64,000 nt of DNA from Acidobacteriota bacterium (GTDB taxonomy: Bacteria > Acidobacteriota > Thermoanaerobaculia > Multivoradales > J023). Position 1 is the first letter of the stretch. Every line of letters starts with the position of its first letter. Positions 17,807 to 26,886 of this stretch are shown here, piece by piece. The stretch is taken from positions 46,551-110,550 of the forward strand of contig JAJCXR010000012.1 in the NCBI GenBank assembly GCA_029263315.1, read 5' to 3'. Both the position numbers and the translations under genes were made by a program. The notes beneath the pieces were generated by a model. That model worked only from the letters and a program-made list of their open reading frames with translations, was not told where the DNA came from and made no database searches.

Positions 17807-20149
17807 TCAGGGCGACGGGTACAGGGGAAAGAATACCGGCACCAAGAAGACGATCAGGGCGAGCACGACGATGGTCAAGGGCGTGCCCACGCGGACGTAG
17901 TCCATGGCGCGGTAGCCACCGGCGCTCATCACCAACAGATTGGCCTTGTGGCTGAACGGCGTCATGAAGGCTGCCGAGGCGGCCATTCCCACGGCCATCA
18001 TCAGAGGTTGTGGGCTCACCCCCATCTGCTGAGCCGTGAGCAAGACCACCGGCCCCAGAATCACCACCGTCGGCGCGCCGTCGAGCCCCTGACTCAAGAG
18101 ACTGGCCAAGATCACCAGGGCCGCCAGGAAGGCATAGACACCGTAGGATTCCGCCAGGGCAGTCACCGAGCCCGCGATCAGGTCGGCAGCCCCAGAACGT
18201 TCCATGGCACCTCCCACTGGCAAGATGGCGGCCACCAGATAGAGCGCCTTCCACTCGATCGAGCGATACGCCTCTTCCATGGTCAGGGCTCCGAAGAGCA
18301 CACTGGCGACGGCACCGGCAAAGGCGGCGATGTGAATCGGATACAGACCGCTGACCACCAAGGCGATCATCAGTCCCAGGGAGCCCAGGGCCACCCAAGC
18401 TTTTTCGGAACGCCGAGGCTGCCTAGGTTTGTCCCCTAAGACGACAAAGTCTGGATCGTCCAACAGGAGATGGACATTCTCCCGCGGGCCGTGCAGCAGG
18501 AGGGCATCGCCGAGCCGTAGCTTTTGATCGGGTAGGTCCTTGTGGATAGCTTCGCCGTTGCGCCACAGGGCCAACACTTGCATGCGGTAGCGATCACGGA
18601 AACGCAGTTCCTTCAGGCTGGAGCCAGCGGCCTTCGAACGGGGCGCCACGATGACCTCGACGACACTGACTTCCTCCGACTCCAAATCGTGACGGGCGGC
18701 CGTCGACAGCAACTCTAGATTCCCCAATTGCAGCAAATCGATGACCCGATCGGGCTCGCCGGCGATGAGCAATTCGTCGTCCGCCTGGATCACCTCATCG
18801 ACGGAAACGGCCAACAACGTCTCACCCTGTCGGACGATGCCGATGATGGTGAGGCCCGACAGCTCACCGATGCGGCTGTCCCCGACCGTCAGCCCAGCCA
18901 AGGTCGAGCCTTCGGAGACCGCCAGCTGAAACAAGCGTTCTTTGATCAGCTCGCTGGCTGGCACCTCGGCGCCGACGAATTCGAAAGCTTTCTGCTCAGC
19001 CAGCGCCTCCAACTGCTCATGGCTGGCCAACACCATCAGCTCATCGTCTTGATCCAACACCACTTGCGCCAGATTTTGGCGGCGGTGGTCGCCATCGCGA
19101 CGAATCCCCACCACCAGCACACCAAAGCGATGCCGGAATCGCAACTCCGCCAAGCTGCGCCCCACCAAGCCGGAGCCACGACGCAGACGCAATACGACAC
19201 CGCGCACCCGCGACGACACGGTATCGAGATGGTCCGTATTCGCCTCTTGGACGGAGATCCCTTCGACCGTCAACAGTTGCTTGAGGTCGCGGTAGTTGCC
19301 GTCCACCAGCAGCACGTCGTCCCCCAGCAGCTGAAAGTCCGCTGCCGGCGACATGTGTCGTTGCCCGGCGCGCTTGACCGAAAGCACCCGTACGTCGAGG
19401 GTTCGACCGATCTTGGCCTGGCTCAGCTCGACCCCATCGAGGGGCGACCTCTTGGGTATACGAATTTCTGTCAAACGATCTTCGACGCGGTAGGCGGTGG
19501 TCAGTCGGCTGGCCTCCTGGGCCCCCTTCGAAAGGACCTCAGCGGGCAGTAGGCGACGCCCGATGGTGGTCATGAAGACGATGCCAACCCCCAACAAGGC
19601 AAGCCCGATGGGGGTGAAATCAAACAGCGAAAAGCGCTCGTGGCCACCTTCCGCCAAGACTTCCGAGGCCAGGATGTTGGGGGGAGTGCCCACCAACGTC
19701 GTGGTGCCTCCAAGAATCGCACCAAAGGACAGGGGCATGAACAGACGGCCCGGCGAAAGACCCGTCTGCCGCGCCAAGCTCGAAATAGCCGGCAGCATCA
19801 CGGCCGCGGCGGCAACGTTGTTCATGAAGGCGGAGAGGACCCCGGCCACCAACATGACGAGGATGATGAGGGGCACCTCGCGACTCCCCACCAGGGAGTG
19901 GAGCTTGCCGCCGACGGTGTCGGCAACCCCGGTCTGCAGCAGCGCCGCGCTGACAAAGAATATCGAGAACATGGTCATCACCGCCGGTGAGGAGAAACCG
20001 ACGAAGGCTTCCTCCGCAGGCACATACTGGGTGACCACCAGAATCAACAACCCGATGAAAGCCGTCAGCTCCACGGGCAGCACTTCGGTCATGAAGCAAT
20101 AGACCATGGCCACCAGCAGAAAAAGCAGGAAGGCAATCTCGAAAGTCAT
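17807..20149 (-). CDS. SLC13/DASS-family transporter with four RCK_C-like domains
   Basis: A 780-residue membrane protein from the ATG at 20149. N-terminal half (about 1-180) has five or more hydrophobic helices including the family GTPPNILASEVL motif; the C-terminal part (about 570-775) has the remaining helices with LDGAPTVVILGP. Between them lie four domains of about 70-80 residues each that look like TrkA_C/RCK_C regulatory modules: near 203-275, 285-355, 365-440 and 460-535, each ending in a DDxLLVxG-type strand. Proteins of this group usually carry two. Substrate may be sulfate, dicarboxylate or another anion. RCK_C domains suggest ligand control. The gene is single; 20 upstream codons are open but the hydrophobic start favours 20149. 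Confidence 0.85.
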   Translation of the reverse strand: MTFEIAFLLFLLVAMVYCFMTEVLPVELTAFIGLLILVVTQYVPAEEAFVGFSSPAVMTMFSIFFVSAALLQTGVADTVGGKLHSLVGSREVPLIILVMLVAGVLSAFMNNVAAAAVMLPAISSLARQTGLSPGRLFMPLSFGAILGGTTTLVGTPPNILASEVLAEGGHERFSLFDFTPIGLALLGVGIVFMTTIGRRLLPAEVLSKGAQEASRLTTAYRVEDRLTEIRIPKRSPLDGVELSQAKIGRTLDVRVLSVKRAGQRHMSPAADFQLLGDDVLLVDGNYRDLKQLLTVEGISVQEANTDHLDTVSSRVRGVVLRLRRGSGLVGRSLAELRFRHRFGVLVVGIRRDGDHRRQNLAQVVLDQDDELMVLASHEQLEALAEQKAFEFVGAEVPASELIKERLFQLAVSEGSTLAGLTVGDSRIGELSGLTIIGIVRQGETLLAVSVDEVIQADDELLIAGEPDRVIDLLQLGNLELLSTAARHDLESEEVSVVEVIVAPRSKAAGSSLKELRFRDRYRMQVLALWRNGEAIHKDLPDQKLRLGDALLLHGPRENVHLLLDDPDFVVLGDKPRQPRRSEKAWVALGSLGLMIALVVSGLYPIHIAAFAGAVASVLFGALTMEEAYRSIEWKALYLVAAILPVGGAMERSGAADLIAGSVTALAESYGVYAFLAALVILASLLSQGLDGAPTVVILGPVVLLTAQQMGVSPQPLMMAVGMAASAAFMTPFSHKANLLVMSAGGYRAMDYVRVGTPLTIVVLALIVFLVPVFFPLYPSP

Positions 20150-20288
20150 GGTATCGCTATCCCCTGAGGTTGAATCTGCGGCAAGTCTGTGATGCGCCCC
20201 TGTCGGCGTCAAGCAGCTTGGTGCATTGCCGATCTCCGTCCAACCGATGAGCTCCCCCGCCCGCCTTCAAGAACCCTAGATGAGATGG

Positions 20289-21524
20289 CTACTTGGCTCG
20301 GCGCAAAAATTCGCCCAACCGCTCAGCCTCCCAAAGGCCGTGCCAGCCGTGGAAAGCTAGACGCAGATAGCCCTCTCGAGCCGACAAATAGACCCCTTCC
20401 TCCTTCGCTGCCGCCAGCAGGGCGTCGAGAAAGGCTTGCCCCGCCAGAGCATCCCGATGGCCATGATGCAGCGGCAGAAACGAGCCCAGCCTGCCGGCCG
20501 CAAATAGGGCAATCAGACGCTCGGCCTCACCGCGCCACGGCGGCATGGACGACAGGGCGTCCAGAAGATGCATCTGTAAGGCCTTCACATGGTCGGCGAT
20601 GGTGCTCACCCCGGCTTGCAGGAGGAGCCTCAGGCTCTCCGTCAACGCCGCGCAGGCCAGAAGATTGGGCACACCTTGCTCGAAACGACTGCCGTCGACG
20701 TTCCACTGGCGTTCGAAGTCCGTCGAGGGACGCCGGAAATCCGCCGCGCCTTCCACCGACAACCAACTCCCGGCCGGCGCCAACCGTTGCCGAAAGGCCG
20801 GGGATGTCCACAGAAAGCCATGGCCTTGGGGCGCCAACAAGCCCTTGTGGCCACCACAGGCGAAGGCCGAGAGGCCGTCCAACTGGGCCACCAACGTTCC
20901 GCAGCCCTGGATACCGTCCACCACCAACTCAACACCCCGTTGCCGACAACCGGCCGCCAGGCGGGGTAAGTCCAGACACAAACCATCCTGAAAACGCACC
21001 CAGCTGACCGCCAGGATACGAGTCGAAGGCCCCAGGGCATCCAGCAGGCGGCCCTCCACGTCGTCCTCGGCCGTCGGTGGACGTCCGCTCCAAGCCTGTG
21101 CACCTCCGACTTGCCCATCCCACAGGGGGACTTGCCGCAGGGTCACACCTCGGCCCGCCAAAGCCTGCCAAGGCCAGTAGTTGGATGGAAATTCCGCCAG
21201 CGGCAGCACGACCTCGTCGCCGACGGACCAGGGGTAGGCTTGGGCGATGACAGTCAGGGCGGACGATGTCGTAGCCGTCAGCGTGATGTCGGCGGCGTCG
21301 GCTGACATCAGCTGCGCCACCGTCTTCCGAGCGGCTGCGGGGATTCCCTGGAAATCTTCTTGCCAGCGTACCCGCCAAGGTTGTGCTTCGAGGACGAGCA
21401 CATCTTTCACTGCCCGTAGGCTAGCCAGAGGCACCGGCCCTTCAGTGCAGTGCATCAACCAAGAAATCGAGGCGTCGAAGTCAAAGGCTTCCGGGTTCAG
21501 TGGCGGCACGGTGGAGGTACCCAT
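20289..21524 (-). CDS. Aminotransferase class V-fold PLP enzyme
   Basis: A 411-residue PLP-dependent enzyme of the class V aminotransferase/cysteine desulfurase superfamily. Clues: LTATTSSALTVIAQA (residues about 81-95), SNYWPWQAL, VDGIQGCGTL with the PLP-contacting Asp/Gln, and CGGHKGLLAPQGHGFLW, where the lysine of GGHKG would bind the cofactor. It is shorter in the active-site Cys loop than a cysteine desulfurase, and no conserved persulfide Cys is apparent, so an aminotransferase or kynureninase-like lyase is more likely. The start codon is 21524. It faces the secreted repeat protein across a 184-nt divergent gap. Confidence 0.75.
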   Translation of the reverse strand: MGTSTVPPLNPEAFDFDASISWLMHCTEGPVPLASLRAVKDVLVLEAQPWRVRWQEDFQGIPAAARKTVAQLMSADAADITLTATTSSALTVIAQAYPWSVGDEVVLPLAEFPSNYWPWQALAGRGVTLRQVPLWDGQVGGAQAWSGRPPTAEDDVEGRLLDALGPSTRILAVSWVRFQDGLCLDLPRLAAGCRQRGVELVVDGIQGCGTLVAQLDGLSAFACGGHKGLLAPQGHGFLWTSPAFRQRLAPAGSWLSVEGAADFRRPSTDFERQWNVDGSRFEQGVPNLLACAALTESLRLLLQAGVSTIADHVKALQMHLLDALSSMPPWRGEAERLIALFAAGRLGSFLPLHHGHRDALAGQAFLDALLAAAKEEGVYLSAREGYLRLAFHGWHGLWEAERLGEFLRRAK

Positions 21525-21560
21525 TCACGGTGAGACGTTGCGGTATAGTTCCAGATTGCC

Positions 21561-21576
21561 GGGGGATCTATCCCCC
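21561..21576. promoter_or_regulatory. Hairpin in the divergent region upstream of the secreted repeat protein
   Basis: GGGGGA-TCTA-TCCCCC forms a perfect 6-bp stem in the 184-nt gap between the aminotransferase and the secreted protein gene. It is 133 nt before the ATG at 21709, and could be an operator or leader hairpin. A riboswitch was considered and not supported. Confidence 0.3.
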
Positions 21577-21708
21577 ACAACGGAGGCGGGACCATCAACA
21601 GGGAAACCAATCAAGTAGACCACATCGAGCGTAACCTAGCCAGGTTCTGATGCCTCCCCAAGCAATCCTCACAGCGCACGCTCCTCGACGATCACGGAGT
21701 CAGACATC

Positions 21709-23316
21709 ATGAAATCAATCCTCGTCGGGATCCTCTTTCTCGTCGCTTCACCGACCTTCGGCCAGAACCTTGCTCCGGTCGGCGACGACCTGCAAGCCAA
21801 CAGCTATACCACCGGCCAGCAATTTCTCGCCGCCGCCTCGATGGAGGCGGACGGTCAGTTTGTCGTCGTCTGGACGAGCACCGATTCGACCTACGGCCCC
21901 GATGTTTCGGGCTATCGCATCGAGGGCCAACTGTTCTCCGCCGACCGCTCGGTCAGCGACTTCGAGTTTCAGGTCAATACTTACACCCTCAACGACCAAG
22001 TGCTGCCGGACGTGGCATCCCAAGGCGACGACGCCTTCCTGGTCGTCTGGCAGAGCGCCGGCTCATCCGGCACCGACACCTCCGCCACCAGTATCTTGGC
22101 GCAACGCATGAGCCGTGTTGGCGGCACCGCCAGCAAGGTGGGCAGCGAGCTGCAAATCAACGACTTCACGACCTCGATCCAGTCCAGCCCTAGGTTGGCG
22201 GTACGCTCCGACAACGGCTTTGTCGTGTCCTGGGAGAGCTATGGCTCCCCCGGCGACGACACCTCCGGCAGCAGTGTACAGACGCGGCGCTTCACCTCCA
22301 CCGGCACGCCCCTAGGCAGTCAGTTTCAGGTCAATACGTCGACCTACACCTACCAACGTTTTCCCGCCTTGGACGTCGGGCCCGACGACGAGTTTGTCGT
22401 CGTCTGGGAAAGTTTCGGCTCCGATGGTGGCGCCATGGACACCACTAGCATCCGCGCCCGCCGCTATGCCTCCGACGGTACGCCCACCGGCGGTGAGATG
22501 CAGATCAACGACTTCACCCTGGGCTTGGCGATCAACGAGTATTGGTTTCCTTCCGTGGCCGTCAACCCCAACGGAGACTTCCTCGTGGTCTGGGGCAGCA
22601 TCGGATCGCCGGGGGACGACAACGAGCCCGACAATTACAGCATACAAGGGCGACTCTTCGCCTCCGATGGTACGCCGGTGGGAGGGCAGTTCCAGGTCAA
22701 TTCCTACACCACCGGCGACCAGCGCGAGCCCCGGGTTTCGGCGACGCGGCCGGAAGGCAACTTCCTTGTCACCTGGCAGAGCGCCGGCTCTTTTGGCGAC
22801 GACACCACCGGTAGCATCCAAGGACGGCATTTCGATTCCGCCGGCGCTCCCCTCGCCGACCAGTTCCAGCTCAATACCTTCACCACCGGCGAGCAACGCA
22901 CCGCCGTGCACGGCGTACGTCCCGACGGCGAGTTGGTGGTGGTGTGGGAGAGCTACGGCTCGCCGGGCAACGACAGCGACGGCTCGACCCTGCTCTTTCG
23001 CGTGCTGCTCACCGATACGGACAACGATGGCGTTGCCGATGAGGTCGACAACTGTCCGGCCGACGTCAATCCGGGCCAGGAGGACGCCGACGGTGATTCC
23101 CTCGGCGATGTCTGCGATGCCTGCTTCGGCAACAACGCTTCCGGCAACGTCGACGGCGACGGGTTCTGTGCTGATCAAGACTGCAACGACAACGACCCGG
23201 GAGCCAGCCTCGTCGACGCCTGTGGCATATGCGGCGGCGATGGTTCCAGCTGCACCCTGTTCATCGACGGTTTCGAGGTCGGCAATACAAGCCAGTGGGA
23301 TGGCAGCGTGCCGTGA
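21709..23316 (+). CDS. Secreted repeat protein with thrombospondin type-3-like repeats and a DGFE tail
   Basis: A 535-residue exported protein: signal peptide at 1-18 (ending SPTFGQ), then about seven beta-rich repeats of 50-60 residues, each carrying a QxNxYT or QINDFT segment, a VVWxSxGS strand and a closing GRxFxxxGTP element. This pattern recalls bacterial beta-propeller-type surface proteins. The C-terminal region has thrombospondin type-3-like Asp repeats, DTDNDGVADEVDNCP, and a Cys/Gly cluster (ACGICGGDGSSC). It ends in LFIDGFEVGNTSQWDG, resembling a DGFESGDTSxW tail common at C-termini of secreted proteins and possibly a sorting signal. GGAG sits upstream of the ATG. The ligand and role are unknown; calcium binding is likely. 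Confidence 0.7.
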   Translation: MKSILVGILFLVASPTFGQNLAPVGDDLQANSYTTGQQFLAAASMEADGQFVVVWTSTDSTYGPDVSGYRIEGQLFSADRSVSDFEFQVNTYTLNDQVLPDVASQGDDAFLVVWQSAGSSGTDTSATSILAQRMSRVGGTASKVGSELQINDFTTSIQSSPRLAVRSDNGFVVSWESYGSPGDDTSGSSVQTRRFTSTGTPLGSQFQVNTSTYTYQRFPALDVGPDDEFVVVWESFGSDGGAMDTTSIRARRYASDGTPTGGEMQINDFTLGLAINEYWFPSVAVNPNGDFLVVWGSIGSPGDDNEPDNYSIQGRLFASDGTPVGGQFQVNSYTTGDQREPRVSATRPEGNFLVTWQSAGSFGDDTTGSIQGRHFDSAGAPLADQFQLNTFTTGEQRTAVHGVRPDGELVVVWESYGSPGNDSDGSTLLFRVLLTDTDNDGVADEVDNCPADVNPGQEDADGDSLGDVCDACFGNNASGNVDGDGFCADQDCNDNDPGASLVDACGICGGDGSSCTLFIDGFEVGNTSQWDGSVP

Positions 23317-23369
23317 CCTGCGGTCCTCCGAAGGGTCTCCGCCCCCCTCGAGCTATTTCTGGATGGACG

Positions 23370-23915
23370 CTAGCGTAGAAAATTCTTGCTGATGTGCCGG
23401 AAGGTGTCCGTGCCCGCTTGCTGCAGCCACTCGAAGGCCACCATCTCGCGGCTGACGACGTGCGCCCCCACCCGACCCATGCGGCTCAAGCCCAGGGACG
23501 CATCCGCTTGCCGACGCGATGACACGGCGTCGGCCACGACGTAAACCTCCTTGCCGAGGGCCACCAAACCCAAGGCGGTCTGCAGCACACAGACATGGGC
23601 TTCGATGCCCGCCAGGACAAATTGCTCCCGGCCCGTCGCTTCGAAGGCTTCGAGGCAAGCCGGTGAGGCGGCACAGGAAAAGTGGATCTTCTCCACCATC
23701 ATCTCCGGGGAAGCACGATTGGCCAAGTCTTCGACGGTATGCCCCAAGCCGCGAGGATACTGCTCCGACACCACCGTCGGCACCCCCAGCTGAGCGGCGA
23801 CATCCATCAACCAACCGGTGTTCTCCACCACTTCGGCGCCTTGATGGATGGCGGGCAGCAGGCGTTCCTGCACATCGATCACCAGCAGACAGGATCTCTT
23901 GACGTCCATCAACAT
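23370..23915 (-). CDS. Isochorismatase-family hydrolase (YcaC/nicotinamidase-related)
   Basis: A 181-residue cysteine hydrolase. It has the opening strand LLVIDVQERLLPAI with the catalytic Asp, an HFSCAASPACLEAF region, and GIEAHVCVLQTALGL, in which the cysteine after HV is the nucleophile. The usual lysine is in the KIHFSCAA area. This is the isochorismatase-like fold of YcaC and nicotinamidase relatives; substrate not identifiable. The start is the ATG at 23915 (MLMDVKRS); a second ATG two codons on could also serve. The PAS-GGDEF-EAL gene lies 22 nt upstream on the same strand. Confidence 0.85.
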   Translation of the reverse strand: MLMDVKRSCLLVIDVQERLLPAIHQGAEVVENTGWLMDVAAQLGVPTVVSEQYPRGLGHTVEDLANRASPEMMVEKIHFSCAASPACLEAFEATGREQFVLAGIEAHVCVLQTALGLVALGKEVYVVADAVSSRRQADASLGLSRMGRVGAHVVSREMVAFEWLQQAGTDTFRHISKNFLR

Positions 23916-23936
23916 GCTTCGCTCCCAGGCATTCTT

Positions 23937-25679
23937 CTAACCATTTGCCACCACCACGACCGAGTCGGACGCTTCGTCGACGACAATCCATTCCGGGCGG
24001 TGGATGTGGAAACCTTGAACATAGTCCACCCCCAAATCTTCGAGGAGATCGAGGGTCGAATCGTCCTCCACCCATTCGGCGATGGTGGCCAAACCCATGA
24101 CCTGGCCGATATGGCTGACCGCCCCCACCATCGCCCGGTGCACCGGATCGTTGCAAACACTGCGCACGAACTGGCCGTCGATCTTGAGAATTTCGACGGG
24201 CAGGTTCTTGAGATAGGCGAAGGAGCTGAAGCCGCTACCGAAGTCGTCGAGAATAAAGCGGCAACCCAAAGCCTTGAGGGCTTCGATGAAACGCAGGGCA
24301 CGGGCCAGATTGGCCACCGCCGCGGTTTCGGTGATCTCGAAGTAGAGACGGGAGGGGTCGACACCGCTGGTTTCGATGTAGGTCATGACGTCTTGCCGGA
24401 AGGCCTCGTCGCCCAAGGATTGACCTGAAAGATTGATCGTCACCGGGGCGCCGCGCAGCGGCTCATAGGTATCGAGGGCCAGCAAGCGCAGCGTGTTGCG
24501 CACCACCCAACGGTCCAAAACCGGGGCTAGGTCGTGGCTCTCGGCGATGGGAATGAACGAGCTCGGCAGCACATGGGAGCCGTCGTCATCCAACATGCGA
24601 ACCAGCATTTCGTGCATCGAAGGCCCGGTCTCCTGACGCAGTGGCCGAATCTCCTGGTGATAGAGGCAGAAACGATCCTGCATCAGCGCCCGGTGAATCT
24701 TCTGTACCCAATGCAACCGCCCGTAGCGTTCGCTCAGAGCCGCATCGGTGCCGTAGGTGTAGATTTGGTTACGCCCGTTCTGCCGCGCCAGATGGCAAGC
24801 CGCGTCCGCCTGCTTGAGCAGCTCGTGGACTCCTTCGCTCTGCCAATCGAAGGTCACCAGCCCGATGCTCAACCCGATCTCGAGATGGTGCCCCCCCCAG
24901 GTGAAGCGAAAGTCTCGGAGACGGCGTAAGATTTCTCGGGCCATGGCCCGGGCCTCCGTTTCTTGGCACTCCTCGAGCAGCAACGCAAAGTCGTTGCCGG
25001 CCACCCGACCGAGGGTCCCGAGATCCCCGATGGCCTCCTGCAGCAGATCCGCCACCTGCCGAAGCAATTCGTCTCCAGCCACGATGCCGTAGGCGTCGTT
25101 GACCAGCTTGAGCTCGACCACATCGAGATAGATCAGGCTGTGCCCGAGCTGCCGCTCGCGGGCCCCTTCGAGGGCCACCTCGAGATGAATCTCCAGCTCT
25201 TGACGGTTGAGCAAACCGGTCAACGTATCGTGGCTGGTCAGGTAACTCATCTGCTGCTCGAGGCCACGTAGCCGGGTCAAATCGCGGATTACCACAACAG
25301 CCCCCAGCACCCTGTCCCCCTGGTCGACCAACGGCGCAACGGAATCTCTAATGGTGAACTCTTCACCCTCTCGATTGCGCAAGATCCACAAACCCGGCTG
25401 GGCGATGGTGCGGCCTTCCCGCAGGCTGCGCTCCACCCTGGATGGACGCACTTGACGAGTACCTTCGTGGACCACCGGGTAGATGTGATCGAAGGGCTGG
25501 CCTCTCGCCTCCTGCAAGGTCCAACCGGTGAGCCGTTCCGCCACCGGATTCATGTAATCGATGCAGCCGTCGGCATCCGTCCGGATCACCCCTTCATCGA
25601 TCGCCCTTAGCGCGACCTGGGCCAATTCCTGATCTCGAGCCAAGGAGAGCTGGCTTGCTCCGAGAGATTTTTCCTTCAT
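23937..25679 (-). CDS. PAS-GGDEF-EAL cyclic di-GMP signalling protein
   Basis: A 580-residue protein from the ATG at 25679, 7 nt after the htrA stop; the frame extends 81 codons into htrA and is rejected. It has a PAS domain at about 15-130 (LRAIDEGVIRTDADG), a GGDEF-like domain at about 150-300 and an EAL domain at 320-575. The GGDEF signature is degenerate (AGNDF), so cyclase activity is doubtful. The EAL domain keeps the metal and catalytic pieces: INLSGQSL, FEITET, LDDFGSGFSSFAYLK, KIDGQF, AEWVE and VQGF; the EAL triplet itself reads EML. A phosphodiesterase regulated by the PAS and degenerate GGDEF is the likely role. It may act with the PilZ protein at 31607. Confidence 0.85.
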   Translation of the reverse strand: MKEKSLGASQLSLARDQELAQVALRAIDEGVIRTDADGCIDYMNPVAERLTGWTLQEARGQPFDHIYPVVHEGTRQVRPSRVERSLREGRTIAQPGLWILRNREGEEFTIRDSVAPLVDQGDRVLGAVVVIRDLTRLRGLEQQMSYLTSHDTLTGLLNRQELEIHLEVALEGARERQLGHSLIYLDVVELKLVNDAYGIVAGDELLRQVADLLQEAIGDLGTLGRVAGNDFALLLEECQETEARAMAREILRRLRDFRFTWGGHHLEIGLSIGLVTFDWQSEGVHELLKQADAACHLARQNGRNQIYTYGTDAALSERYGRLHWVQKIHRALMQDRFCLYHQEIRPLRQETGPSMHEMLVRMLDDDGSHVLPSSFIPIAESHDLAPVLDRWVVRNTLRLLALDTYEPLRGAPVTINLSGQSLGDEAFRQDVMTYIETSGVDPSRLYFEITETAAVANLARALRFIEALKALGCRFILDDFGSGFSSFAYLKNLPVEILKIDGQFVRSVCNDPVHRAMVGAVSHIGQVMGLATIAEWVEDDSTLDLLEDLGVDYVQGFHIHRPEWIVVDEASDSVVVVANG

Positions 25680-25686
25680 TCCACAG

Positions 25687-26844
25687 CTACTCGATGGCCA
25701 TGAGCTGAACCTCGACGGTTCGCTGGCGACGTTCCCTTTCCAAGGTAATTCTGGCTGTTCCGCCAATGCCGATTTCGTCGAAGGCCAGGATGAGGTCGGC
25801 GATCGAACGGATCGGCTGATCATTGACGGCGACGATGATGTCCCCCAAGAGTACCTCACCTCGTCGCGTTTGACGGATGCCTTCGATACCCGCTTGCTCC
25901 GCCGGGCCGCCGCGACCCACACGGCGGACGATCACACCTTCGATGCCGCCGCGTTGGGCCCAGCGATCCGCCAAGAGCTCGATGTTGATACCGGGCTGGA
26001 GAGGCCGACCATGCTGGATCAATTGAGGCACCAACCGGGCCACCACCTCCACCGGTACTGCGAAGCCGATCCCGGCGGAGGCGCCGCTGGGCGAGAAGAT
26101 CGCCGTGCTGACGCCGATCAACCGCCCCCTCGAATCGAGCAAGGGACCGCCAGAATTGCCCGGATTGATCGCCGCATCGGTTTGGATAACGTCGCGGATC
26201 GGCACCCCGCCGGGCGAGTTGATCTCCCGTCCCAGGGCGCTGACCACGCCGGTGGTCAGGGTTTGATCGAGCCCAAAAGGGTTGCCGATCACCAGGACCC
26301 GCTGTCCTACCATCAAACGGCTCGAGTCCCCCACTTGCAAGGGCCGCAACAGCTCGGCGGGGGCATCGATCCGCAACACCGCCAAATCCTTGTTGGGGGC
26401 AGCGCCCACCAGTCGAGCATCCCAGTCTTTTTCGCCCAAGGTGACCTGAAGCCGGTCCCCTCCCCGGATCACATGGTAATTGGTGACGACGTGGCCAAAC
26501 TCATCCCAAACGAAACCACTTCCGGTGCCCCGTGGAATCTCAAAGACATTGAGCGAGAAATAGTCCCGCCGCAAGTCGATGGTGGAAATATTGACCACCG
26601 AAGGTCGATTGTCCCTGAAGACCCGGATGTCCTGGCGCTCCTGCTCGGACAGATCCGCCATGGGCTCGACGTCGGTATCTGCTAGGGCCGTACCGACACC
26701 GCCGCCGCCTTGCCTCTCCATCGAGGCCGTCACCGGCGTTTGCCGAGGATCAGGTGCCGTCGATGGACGCAACAACCAGATGGCACTGAGGTGCCCCAAG
26801 GCAAAGATGGCGATGAGAGAGAAAATTTTGGCCATGGAACGCAT
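25687..26844 (-). CDS. HtrA/DegP-type serine protease with PDZ domain
   Basis: A 385-residue Do-like protease. N-terminal membrane anchor at about 4-25 (IFSLIAIFALGHL), a linker, then a trypsin-like domain with catalytic His124 (TNYHVI), Asp153 (NKDLAVLRID) and Ser231 (NPGNSGGPLLD). A single PDZ domain follows at about 275-380 (GVIVRRVGRGGPAEQAG). One PDZ with one transmembrane anchor fits the DegS-like group, so a stress-signalling or envelope quality-control role in the periplasm is likely. A second ATG three codons in could also serve. The PAS-GGDEF-EAL gene begins 7 nt after its stop, so they may be co-transcribed. Confidence 0.95.
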   Translation of the reverse strand: MRSMAKIFSLIAIFALGHLSAIWLLRPSTAPDPRQTPVTASMERQGGGGVGTALADTDVEPMADLSEQERQDIRVFRDNRPSVVNISTIDLRRDYFSLNVFEIPRGTGSGFVWDEFGHVVTNYHVIRGGDRLQVTLGEKDWDARLVGAAPNKDLAVLRIDAPAELLRPLQVGDSSRLMVGQRVLVIGNPFGLDQTLTTGVVSALGREINSPGGVPIRDVIQTDAAINPGNSGGPLLDSRGRLIGVSTAIFSPSGASAGIGFAVPVEVVARLVPQLIQHGRPLQPGINIELLADRWAQRGGIEGVIVRRVGRGGPAEQAGIEGIRQTRRGEVLLGDIIVAVNDQPIRSIADLILAFDEIGIGGTARITLERERRQRTVEVQLMAIE

Positions 26845-26886
26845 CCCGACTCCTAGTTTATGTATCTATGTCGAAGGCCCTGAAGC

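Noticed and set aside
21540..21710. c-di-GMP riboswitch before the secreted repeat protein
   Set aside because: Only a simple 6-bp hairpin is present; the conserved GEMM core and tetraloop receptor were not found.
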